This document shows, in pieces, positions 1 through 5,710 of a stretch of DNA of 10,524 nucleotides. The stretch is from Bacteroidetes bacterium UBA6063. Lineage in GTDB: Bacteria; Bacteroidota; Bacteroidia; NS11-12g; UBA9320. The translations under genes were made by a program, and so were the position numbers. The stretch's first letter is position 1. Each line of letters starts with the position of its first letter. The notes beneath the pieces were generated by a model that saw only the letters and a program-made list of their open reading frames with translations, made no database searches and was not told where the DNA came from. The stretch is from NCBI GenBank assembly GCA_002428905.1, contig DIYD01000183.1:15838-26361 (forward strand), given 5' to 3'.

Positions 1-160
1 TTAATAATTGAGCGTGATTTTTTAGAATAAGGTACCAGTGTCAATAACCTGATTTATGATCAACAATATAGATCTGTGTTCATACCAACTCACTGGTCTA
101 CCATTTTACCAAATATTCGAGTGCCTTTGCCAAGTTATCATGGGTCTTCATACAAGTGAA

Positions 161-191
161 TTGACTGGTTTGTATAAGAAAATCATATTTG
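161..191 (+). promoter_or_regulatory. Candidate promoter of the first lipoprotein gene
   Basis: TTG at 161-163 is followed after 20 nt by CATATTTG at 184-191. The Bacteroidota primary-sigma consensus is TTG at -33 and TAnnTTTG at -7, so the -7 box has one mismatch. It lies about 20 nt before the ATG at 212, which would give a short leader. The same 20-nt spacing recurs in the other promoter candidates of this window. Nothing else was found in positions 1-160, where all frames are interrupted by stops. Confidence 0.3.
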
Positions 192-211
192 ACTAAACAA
201 CATATTAGACA

Positions 212-673
212 ATGAGAATAAGATTAAAATGGATGTCAATCCTATCGGTTATTGCCCTTGTAACATTGCATGCCTGTAAGGAAGAAGAAGTGACTATATC
301 GAGCGAACCCGAACCGAAATCTCAGGTGTTTATATTCTTGACGTCGACCGACTGGATAGTCTACGATTTTGTAGTTAACGGACAGAGCTCATGGAGTATC
401 GCACCTGAGTGTAACAAGGACAACGGGCTTCGTTTTCGAACTGAGGGCACAGGGGAAAATCTTACGGGTGACTTAAAATGTGACCCACTCGACACAAATA
501 CCGTGTTCAACTGGAAATTGGAAGAGGATAGCCTTGTGGTAATCTCCTCTTTAGATTCTGGGAACGAGCCCTTATGGTTGGAAATCGATTCTATTTCAAA
601 ATCGAACCTTACCTTTTACGAGAAGGCCGAGAATGGGAACGAACAGCTCATTTACCTGAAGGCTGCAGATTAA
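212..673 (+). CDS. Small lipoprotein, possibly lipocalin-like fold
   Basis: This 153-residue protein begins with a lipoprotein signal peptide: a basic start (MRIRLK), a hydrophobic stretch, then the lipobox-like LHAC with the acylated cysteine at residue 22. The mature protein starts CKEEE. A lysine followed by acidic residues directly after the lipidated cysteine resembles the lipoprotein export signal described in Bacteroidota, so exposure on the cell surface is plausible (inference). The mature part is about 130 residues of predicted beta-strands with a Trp-containing first strand (near STDWIVYDF) and an NGLRFRTEGT segment, an arrangement like small lipocalin-like proteins. No enzyme motif is visible. 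The gene seems monocistronic, with its own promoter candidate and a terminator just downstream. It resembles the lipoprotein at 4768-5229 in length and layout. The function is unknown. Confidence 0.8.
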   Translation: MRIRLKWMSILSVIALVTLHACKEEEVTISSEPEPKSQVFIFLTSTDWIVYDFVVNGQSSWSIAPECNKDNGLRFRTEGTGENLTGDLKCDPLDTNTVFNWKLEEDSLVVISSLDSGNEPLWLEIDSISKSNLTFYEKAENGNEQLIYLKAAD

Positions 674-679
674 TTATGC

Positions 680-715
680 AGTTGAGGTGTTGCTAAACAC
701 TACATCAACTTTTTT
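680..715 (+). terminator. Intrinsic terminator after the first lipoprotein gene
   Basis: AGTTGA (680-685) pairs with TCAACT (705-710), and GTGTT (687-691) pairs with AACAC (696-700) around the loop GCTA. There is a 1x4 internal loop between the two stems, and a run of six T (710-715) follows. It sits 7 nt after the stop codon at 671-673 and separates this gene from the next one, which therefore needs its own promoter. Confidence 0.6.
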
Positions 716-745
716 CAACGGTTCATACCCACTTTACACGTGCTA

Positions 746-795
746 GTCAATTCGATTTCTAAAACCCGAAAGCTTTGTACAAGTTTGGTATATGA
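746..795 (+). promoter_or_regulatory. Promoter-like element, copy A, before the T9SS type A gene
   Basis: This 50-nt stretch matches 5567-5616 at 39 of 50 positions without gaps. The conserved blocks are GTCAATTC, ATTTC (755-759) and CAAGTTTGGT (780-789). ATTTC and CAAGTTTG are 20 nt apart, like the -33 and -7 boxes of Bacteroidota promoters, with one mismatch from TTTG and one from TAnnTTTG. The ATG at 792 lies only 4 nt after CAAGTTTG, so a transcript made here would have almost no leader. CAAGTTTGG also fits 8 of 9 positions of the LytTR half-site consensus [TA][AC][CA]GTTN[AG][TG], but I see no second half-site at the usual spacing. Confidence 0.45.
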
Positions 796-1853
796 ACAAG
801 AACATATTTACATCAATTATCCTGTTGATTCTCTCGGTGGCGGGAGTATCGGCTCAGGTTGTGATTGCAGCAGGAGACCTTCCTAAACCTACTTCGAAAT
901 ACCTATACAACCTGTATGACGATCCAAACCCAGATCATATTGACTTTAAGAAGGTTGGATTCCACATTACCGAAGACAAGCTTGTTAATCCACAACCCGA
1001 TACGGTGAGTATATACCAATTGTATCAACATTGGTCAGGAGGTGAATTTGCGATTAGGCATCATGACCACACAGGCACCAAATCGATTGAATATTTAAAA
1101 AATAATACGAACGGCGAATCCATTGATCTGGTCGCTACAGAAACCAGTTTTTTCCGAGATGGCAACTATCAACACTGGAGGTTTGATCAACCCACAACGG
1201 TATATAAATCGCCTATGAAGTTCGGCGATGAATTTTCTGCCAAATACAGCACCATAGACTCCATTCTTAAACCCTCCCCTTTTCCGGGTGTAGACACGCT
1301 GGTCGCCCATGTACATACGGAAAATAAATTTGAGGCTGATGCATACGGTAAAATCACGTTGGGAGACGGCACCGAACTGGAAGTACTGCGTATTTTTGAA
1401 ACCGAAACAAGCAAGGACACAGCAGATGTGTATATACCAGGTTCAGGATGGGTTCCGAACGTCCAGAATCAATTGGCCAAAAGATACACGTATTGGTATT
1501 ACTGTCCAGGATATGGGTACCCGGTTGCCTTCGTACAGATGGATCAAAACAACCTCTCCCCTGTATCAATGTCTATTCTGAAGCGCGCTAGTCTTTCCAA
1601 TGTGGAACCAGTTACAAGCGACGATTTAATTCGTATTTACCCAAATCCGGGTGACGGCAACTTTTCCATTGATCTTCCAACAAAAGGCGTTATTCAAATG
1701 GTAGAAATCATCGACATAAATGGTCAAATACAATCAACACATTTGAACCCAGGCATAAAGCTTCATCTGTCGGTGACACCCGGTGTTTACATGGCTCGTT
1801 TCCACATGAACAATGGGAATCACATCACTAAACGACTTATCATTTCTCAATAA
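792..1853 (+). CDS. Secreted protein with T9SS type A sorting domain
   Basis: This 353-residue protein has a clear signal peptide (residues 1-21, cut after VSA, giving a mature N-terminus QVVIAAG) that fixes the ATG start. Residues about 280-353 form a type A T9SS C-terminal domain: the IYPNPGDGNFSID motif, then EIIDINGQ, PGVYMARF and the terminal KRLIISQ. Such proteins cross the inner membrane by Sec and the outer membrane by the type IX system, after which the sorting domain is removed and the protein is anchored or released. The central region (about 22-275) is rich in aromatic and acidic residues and has no motif I can assign, so the mature function is unknown. The next gene begins 17 nt after the stop codon, so the two are probably cotranscribed. 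The secretion machinery itself is not encoded here. Confidence 0.9.
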   Translation: MNKNIFTSIILLILSVAGVSAQVVIAAGDLPKPTSKYLYNLYDDPNPDHIDFKKVGFHITEDKLVNPQPDTVSIYQLYQHWSGGEFAIRHHDHTGTKSIEYLKNNTNGESIDLVATETSFFRDGNYQHWRFDQPTTVYKSPMKFGDEFSAKYSTIDSILKPSPFPGVDTLVAHVHTENKFEADAYGKITLGDGTELEVLRIFETETSKDTADVYIPGSGWVPNVQNQLAKRYTYWYYCPGYGYPVAFVQMDQNNLSPVSMSILKRASLSNVEPVTSDDLIRIYPNPGDGNFSIDLPTKGVIQMVEIIDINGQIQSTHLNPGIKLHLSVTPGVYMARFHMNNGNHITKRLIISQ

Positions 1854-1870
1854 ATGTAATAATCATAACA

Positions 1871-2461
1871 ATGCAGACTACAGTTATCAAAACAAGCTTA
1901 GCACTTTGTCTTCTTTTCAGCTGGTTGTCGGCCAGGTCTTCCGCAGAAGGTGGCCTACCAAGCTCCAATCAATGGCATTGCAATCTCGGTGCTCTTTTTA
2001 TCGTTGACCAGTATTCGGGCAATACAGTTGGTCCCTATTCAGAACTCGTTTGGTTAAGGCAAGGCAAAAGCAATATAGCACCAGGGTTGGGTCTGGGCTA
2101 TTTCCGTGTGGCAGACGCCAATTTCATCCCGTTCTCGGCAAATATTCATGTTCATTTGCTCAATCGACCTAGAGCACGACTTACATTTACCTCGGCTTTG
2201 GGTTACAGCTATGCCGATAAACATAAAGATGTTTTTTGGGAGGGAGGTGCGTTTTCGAGTCAGGGCCTGGTGATGAGCAGGAAAATTGGGCACTCGATTG
2301 GCCTAAATATTCATGTAACACATACCATTCAGAAACATCAACTCGCTGATCCGAACTATGATGCTATAGTGAATTCTATCTTCCTTCAGCGCAAACGGAA
2401 TGTACAGTTTGTGCAAGCTGGTATTGGTATAAATTATGGCCTGTTTCGGAAACGCAATTAA
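1871..2461 (+). CDS. Hypothetical outer-membrane beta-barrel protein
   Basis: This 196-residue protein has a signal peptide (hydrophobic residues about 7-20, probable cleavage near residue 25 after SSA). The rest consists of alternating polar and hydrophobic strands rich in Gly and aromatic residues, for example GLGLGYFRV, FSANIHVHLL, LTFTSALGYSY, HSIGLNIHVTHTI and the closing FVQAGIGINYGLF. This pattern and length suit a small outer-membrane barrel of about eight strands. There is no T9SS sorting domain and no OmpA-like peptidoglycan-binding domain. It starts 17 nt after the upstream T9SS cargo gene, so the two probably form an operon. Its stop codon overlaps the stop codon of the convergent response-regulator gene. 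The barrel assignment is inferred from the strand pattern only, and no specific family is recognised. Confidence 0.75.
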   Translation: MQTTVIKTSLALCLLFSWLSARSSAEGGLPSSNQWHCNLGALFIVDQYSGNTVGPYSELVWLRQGKSNIAPGLGLGYFRVADANFIPFSANIHVHLLNRPRARLTFTSALGYSYADKHKDVFWEGGAFSSQGLVMSRKIGHSIGLNIHVTHTIQKHQLADPNYDAIVNSIFLQRKRNVQFVQAGIGINYGLFRKRN

Positions 2462-3180
2462 CCTAGATTGCCAAACAATGTTTTGATCTTGGTAAACACA
2501 TCTTTGCGGTAGCTTGGACCGATGAGGTAGCGAACACCCAGAACGGTGATACTCGTCGATTCACTGTATTCCATCTTACTTAGGTTGACAATGTGCGACT
2601 TATGTACCCGCGTGAGGGAAGTATTTGCAAACTGTTTTTCCAATTTCCCGAGCGTATTTAAACTGACAATTTCCTTGTCCTTGCAAATAATCTTGACATA
2701 GTTTTCCATACCGGTGATAACATAAATCTCGTCTATGGAGATCATGTATGTCTTACCTCCGGACTTTATCAACCATTTGGATTCATTTGGGTCTTCAGAT
2801 TTTCCACTGGACTGTGTTGTTCTATGTTGTACCAAAACTCGATGTATAGCCTTGGCAAATCTTATTTGAGAAACCGGTTTAAGGAGATAGTCAACGGCGT
2901 TTTCCTCAAATCCTTCTACAGCATAATCCGGATATGCCGTGGTAAAAATAATCTTGGGTGGGTTCGACAATGACCGAACAAAATCCAGTCCTGTGTTTTT
3001 AGGCATTTGAATATCCAAAAAAATAAGATCTACCTGATGCTCTCGTAATGCCGCAAAGGCGGAAGACACATCGTTACATTTCGCAACGAGCTCCAACTCC
3101 GGGTAGTCTTTGATGTAGTCTTCGATGATCTTTTGCGCAATGGGTTCGTCATCTACGATGATGCATTTCAATTTATTCAT
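2458..3180 (-). CDS. LytTR-family response regulator
   Basis: This 240-residue DNA-binding regulator has two domains. The receiver (about residues 3-120) shows the full catalytic set: acidic residues D10, D11 and E12, phospho-acceptor D56 in LIFLDIQMP, T80 in IIFTTAYPDYAVEGF, and K101 in DYLLKP. The LytTR DNA-binding domain (about 133-237) includes the typical EIYVITGMENYVKI and RVHKSHIVNL segments. LytTR proteins usually bind paired direct repeats near -35 regions and control envelope, adhesion or carbohydrate genes; the targets here are unknown. The ATG at 3180 overlaps the last 8 nt of the kinase gene, which implies translational coupling and fixes the start. It converges on the beta-barrel gene, with both stop codons inside TTAA (2458-2461). 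All key residues are present, so it is expected to be functional. Confidence 0.95.
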   Translation of the reverse strand: MNKLKCIIVDDEPIAQKIIEDYIKDYPELELVAKCNDVSSAFAALREHQVDLIFLDIQMPKNTGLDFVRSLSNPPKIIFTTAYPDYAVEGFEENAVDYLLKPVSQIRFAKAIHRVLVQHRTTQSSGKSEDPNESKWLIKSGGKTYMISIDEIYVITGMENYVKIICKDKEIVSLNTLGKLEKQFANTSLTRVHKSHIVNLSKMEYSESTSITVLGVRYLIGPSYRKDVFTKIKTLFGNLG

Positions 3181-4252
3181 TGTGTTGTTTTATCTCTATC
3201 TCCAAATTAACCTCATACCTTCCTTTAGTCTCTCGTACCCTCAATTTGGGGTTCAGACTTTCAGGTAGCATATTCAGCCTCCTGCGCACATTGAATAAGC
3301 CGACCCCACTATGTGTTTCGCTTTGGGAGGCAAGTTCGGTTGGGTAATGCGAATTAGCGAGTCTGGCTACAAGAACTCCGTTTTCTACAAAGATCTTTAA
3401 TTCAATCCATGCCCGAGCGCCATGCGCTGCGTTCGCGTGTTTAAAGCAATTTTCGATCAATGGTATCAACAGCATAGGAGGAATAAGTCCATCTGTACTA
3501 TTCGTTGGTAAATCGCTTCGTACCTCAATAAAATCTCCTACACGGGTGGTACTAAACTCAACAACCTTTTGTACGAACTCCAACTCCCGCGGCAAGGGAA
3601 CGAATGCCTCGTTACACTCGTAAATGACATACCTAAGAATATCGGACAATAGTAGAATTGACTCTGAAGCTTTGCTATCGTTGGCTTTAGACAGGCCGTA
3701 TATCGTATTTAGCGCATTGAACAGAAAGTGCGGATTAATCTGGCTTCTAAGGTTGTCTAATTCCACCTGAACTTTCTCCTTCTCAAGTAGCGCCAATTGC
3801 CTCCTCAAACGAAAACTGCGCACAGTTTGATGACTTAATGCAAAGGCCACAAAGATAAAAAGGGCTTCTACGAACTGATTGAACGGGTTAGATAACCCAC
3901 TTATGTCCTGGGGCAACCGTTCTGGATAAATTACATAGTAGAACTTGTGCAAGAGCATGGCCCAATACAGTGTCAAAAAATAAAGCCCAAGTGTAATCAA
4001 CACATAGGCCACATACTTTCTTTTCAATAAGAACTGCGGAACCACATAGTCGTTATGAAAATATGCGGGTAAACCAAAAGCCGTCACCTCAACCGCTAAC
4101 CATACCAGCATCACAGGTAGTGGCATCAAGGTTCTTTCCATTGCCATGAAAAGGATTAAGTAGGCAATCCAAAAAACCAGGTTACGTAAAACGCGATATT
4201 TATTTAATTTAATCCAGGTCAACATATACAGATGCAATTTAGCCTTCAACAC
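3173..4252 (-). CDS. LytS-like sensor histidine kinase
   Basis: This 359-residue inner-membrane kinase is the likely phosphodonor for the overlapping LytTR regulator. The N-terminal part contains about four membrane segments (roughly residues 21-38, 43-63, 79-102 and 124-140) with short loops and no large extracytoplasmic domain. A coiled stretch (about 150-170) leads to the His_kinase-type domain. There the phospho-accepting H175 lies in QINPHFLFNALNTIYGL, the ATP-lid N box contains N268 (PPMLLIPLIENCFKHA), and the glycine box is SGVGLFNVRRRL (315-326). This is the Bacteroidota LytS/YehU-type architecture. The start is GTG at 4252, supported by AGGAG 8 nt upstream; an in-frame ATG at 4225 (residue 10) is the alternative and would not affect any domain. 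The membrane-embedded sensor suggests it detects membrane or envelope state (inference); the signal is unknown. Confidence 0.95.
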   Translation of the reverse strand: MLKAKLHLYMLTWIKLNKYRVLRNLVFWIAYLILFMAMERTLMPLPVMLVWLAVEVTAFGLPAYFHNDYVVPQFLLKRKYVAYVLITLGLYFLTLYWAMLLHKFYYVIYPERLPQDISGLSNPFNQFVEALFIFVAFALSHQTVRSFRLRRQLALLEKEKVQVELDNLRSQINPHFLFNALNTIYGLSKANDSKASESILLLSDILRYVIYECNEAFVPLPRELEFVQKVVEFSTTRVGDFIEVRSDLPTNSTDGLIPPMLLIPLIENCFKHANAAHGARAWIELKIFVENGVLVARLANSHYPTELASQSETHSGVGLFNVRRRLNMLPESLNPKLRVRETKGRYEVNLEIEIKQHNE

Positions 4253-4260
4253 ACAGATTT

Positions 4261-4265
4261 CTCCT
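4261..4265 (-). promoter_or_regulatory. Shine-Dalgarno site supporting a GTG start of the kinase
   Basis: On the minus strand AGGAG is followed by 8 nt and then GTG (4252-4250). A clear Shine-Dalgarno is uncommon in Bacteroidota, so it favours GTG over the ATG at 4225. Directly upstream on the same strand is TACAATTTG (4266-4274), close to a -7 box (ACAATTTG, one mismatch), but TTG lies 23 nt rather than about 20 nt further up. The promoter itself is therefore uncertain. Confidence 0.45.
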
Positions 4266-4686
4266 CAAATTGTATGAAGACCGTGCTTTACTACGTCAAT
4301 AACTTCTTCTCAGGGATAATCTCATCAAGCTTCGGATACATGAAAGAGCTTTTGCCCTATTCTACGTAGTTCACCTCACGGTGCCAATTGAATTGCTTTA
4401 TTCAATTATTTCTTTGTGTTTGCCTTTGTTCTCCATCTTATGATAAGCGAGCCCAGGATTATAGTAGGTATCCCAATTATTCTTGTCGTGATCCAAGCTC
4501 TTCTGTAAAATCATTAAAGCTATGGGCTGATCAACGTTTTATCCTTTTTCCGGCTGGTCTATTATACTCTACCTGCAGATCTACTGTACACCCCAAACGC
4601 AGATATTCTATACGCACTGACTCCTGGAATTTCCAATTGGGATTGGCCATTACTGTGATGGACGCATAGACCAATCCCTAAAAGTG

Positions 4687-4746
4687 ATGAGAAAACATGA
4701 AACACAACCAACATCGCTTTTGCGTTTATCCTTGCCTGTTTCTCAT
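4687..4746 (-). terminator. Inverted repeat downstream of the second lipoprotein gene
   Basis: ATGAGAAAAC (4687-4696) and GTTTCTCAT (4738-4746) form an imperfect stem with one bulged base. A small inner hairpin, CGC-TTTT-GCG, lies at 4715-4724. In minus-strand orientation the outer stem is soon followed by CACTTTT. It starts 22 nt past the stop codon of the lipoprotein gene, so it may end that transcript. The loop is long and the T-run short, so this is only a candidate. Confidence 0.25.
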
Positions 4747-4767
4747 GTTCATACTCGATTGCATTGT

Positions 4768-5229
4768 TTAATTGACCAACTCCATATGTGAGGTATAATT
4801 AATCCCGCTGGAAGCATTGTAAAACTCGTACTGGAAAGACTCCTCATCCAGCTTATTTACCCAGAACTGTTGTTCAAAGGGCATGCCTTCATTCAGTCTG
4901 ATTTGGGATGAGTCTTTGGAGAATACCCAAACACCATTAAGCTTGTACTCCGTATCAGACTTGCGTCCTTGTCCATACGTTCCATCCGCTCGGAACTGAT
5001 ATTTCAACGGATCGTCGCTGAGTGCTTTTTCGGTTTCGTTTTCCCAAAGCTTTACCTGTACCCATTCACGACATAATAGGTCCATTTTAGAACGCTGAGG
5101 TGTAGTATCCGTATTGTCAATACTTGGCACTGTCTCTTCAGGTCCGCACCCCGTTAACGTTGAACCTAATGCCAGGATGCACAACCCCAGGATAAACTTA
5201 AATCTCATAATTTTTACTGTTATATTCAT
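4768..5229 (-). CDS. Small lipoprotein, possibly lipocalin-like fold
   Basis: The open frame encodes 153 residues, but the likelier start is the ATG at 5208 (residue 8). That gives a compact lipoprotein signal peptide (MRFKFILGLCILALGSTLTGC) with lipobox LTGC and the acylated Cys at residue 28 of the long form. The seven extra residues from the ATG at 5229 only lengthen the n-region. The mature part (about 125 residues) has an acidic, Thr/Pro-rich linker followed by beta-strands: CREWVQVKLW, YQFRADGTYGQG, GVWVFSKDSSQIRL, QQFWVNKLDEESFQYEFYN and SHMELVN. This order, with an early Trp and an FRADGT turn, resembles small lipocalin-like lipoproteins of Bacteroidota and parallels the protein at 212-673. 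There is no catalytic motif. It is transcribed divergently from the 1447-residue surface-protein gene, across a 481-nt gap. The function is unknown. Confidence 0.8.
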   Translation of the reverse strand: MNITVKIMRFKFILGLCILALGSTLTGCGPEETVPSIDNTDTTPQRSKMDLLCREWVQVKLWENETEKALSDDPLKYQFRADGTYGQGRKSDTEYKLNGVWVFSKDSSQIRLNEGMPFEQQFWVNKLDEESFQYEFYNASSGINYTSHMELVN

Positions 5230-5566
5230 AATTCAAAGACGTCTTCTCAGCCCTTAATGTCTTATCCTAAAACGTTGATTTTGATGAAGATAGAACAGTT
5301 CTTGATCAAGCCAGTAATATCCTGTGCGAAGACACATGAATAATCCATATACGTTTAACTGTTACGTAGGAATACGGTTTTAACCAGCACATTTAAGCTG
5401 TTTTATAATCTCGTAGTTTGGAATCCAACGGTAGAGAACGCTTTACGTTGTTGTTCTGTTCAGACGAAAGTGGTCAATCTAAGCACTTATCTTCTTTTAA
5501 CTTGTTCTTTAAGTAGAGGGCTACATCAATTAATTCATATTGCTCACGCACAAATTGCCTACACTC
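5230..5566. other. Non-coding divergent intergenic region, first part
   Basis: This 337-nt stretch separates the minus-strand lipoprotein gene from the promoter-like element of the 1447-residue gene. It is AT-rich, with no long open frame on either strand and no match to a known RNA that I recognise. A short inverted repeat, AACG-CTTTA-CGTT (around 5438-5450), has no T-run. I found no exact TAnnTTTG box for the minus-strand gene; CGTCTTTG just before its upstream ATG has two mismatches and no TTG at the expected distance. Confidence 0.4.
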
Positions 5567-5616
5567 GTCAATTCAATTTCAAAAACTCAAAACATTTACT
5601 CAAGTTTGGTTGATGA
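5567..5616 (+). promoter_or_regulatory. Promoter-like element, copy B, before the 1447-residue gene
   Basis: This is 39/50 identical, without gaps, to 746-795. ATTTC (5576-5580) and CAAGTTTG (5601-5608) are again separated by exactly 20 nt. Even the ATG that starts the gene in copy A is matched by an ATG here (5613-5615), although here it opens only a 48-codon frame in a different register from the large gene. If the start site follows CAAGTTTG as in copy A, the large gene has a leader of about 80-100 nt. Confidence 0.45.
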
Positions 5617-5710
5617 GTGCTCAGACTAACAATTTCGGCTATCTCTGCGCACGACATCTGTATCTAACGTTATTAAGGCCAACCTTTCAACATGTATTCT
5701 TAAATCAACC

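Larger units (their letters stand above)
4253..4767. other. 515-nt non-coding stretch, possibly with a degraded small gene
   Basis: This lies upstream of the kinase gene and downstream of the second lipoprotein gene, both on the minus strand. An open frame on the plus strand (4388-4669) has Cys- and Ser-rich composition with no domain and is probably chance. On the minus strand, 4714-4562 encodes 50 residues that begin with a signal-peptide-like stretch (MLVVFHVFSSLLGIGL...NGQS). A one-base shift near its end would add VEYNRPAGKRIKR before another stop. This could be a small secreted peptide or the remnant of an outer-membrane protein gene, but the evidence is weak. Confidence 0.25.

Noticed and set aside
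759..788. A full LytTR binding site in the promoter element
   Set aside because: Only one half-site-like sequence (CAAGTTTGG, 8 of 9 positions) is present. The second direct repeat expected 12-13 nt away is missing, and CAAGTTTG is explained equally well as a -7 box.
4388..4669. A 93-codon open frame on the plus strand
   Set aside because: Its product is Cys/Ser/Arg-rich with no signal, domain or upstream control site. It overlaps a minus-strand frame of more protein-like composition, so it is probably a chance frame.
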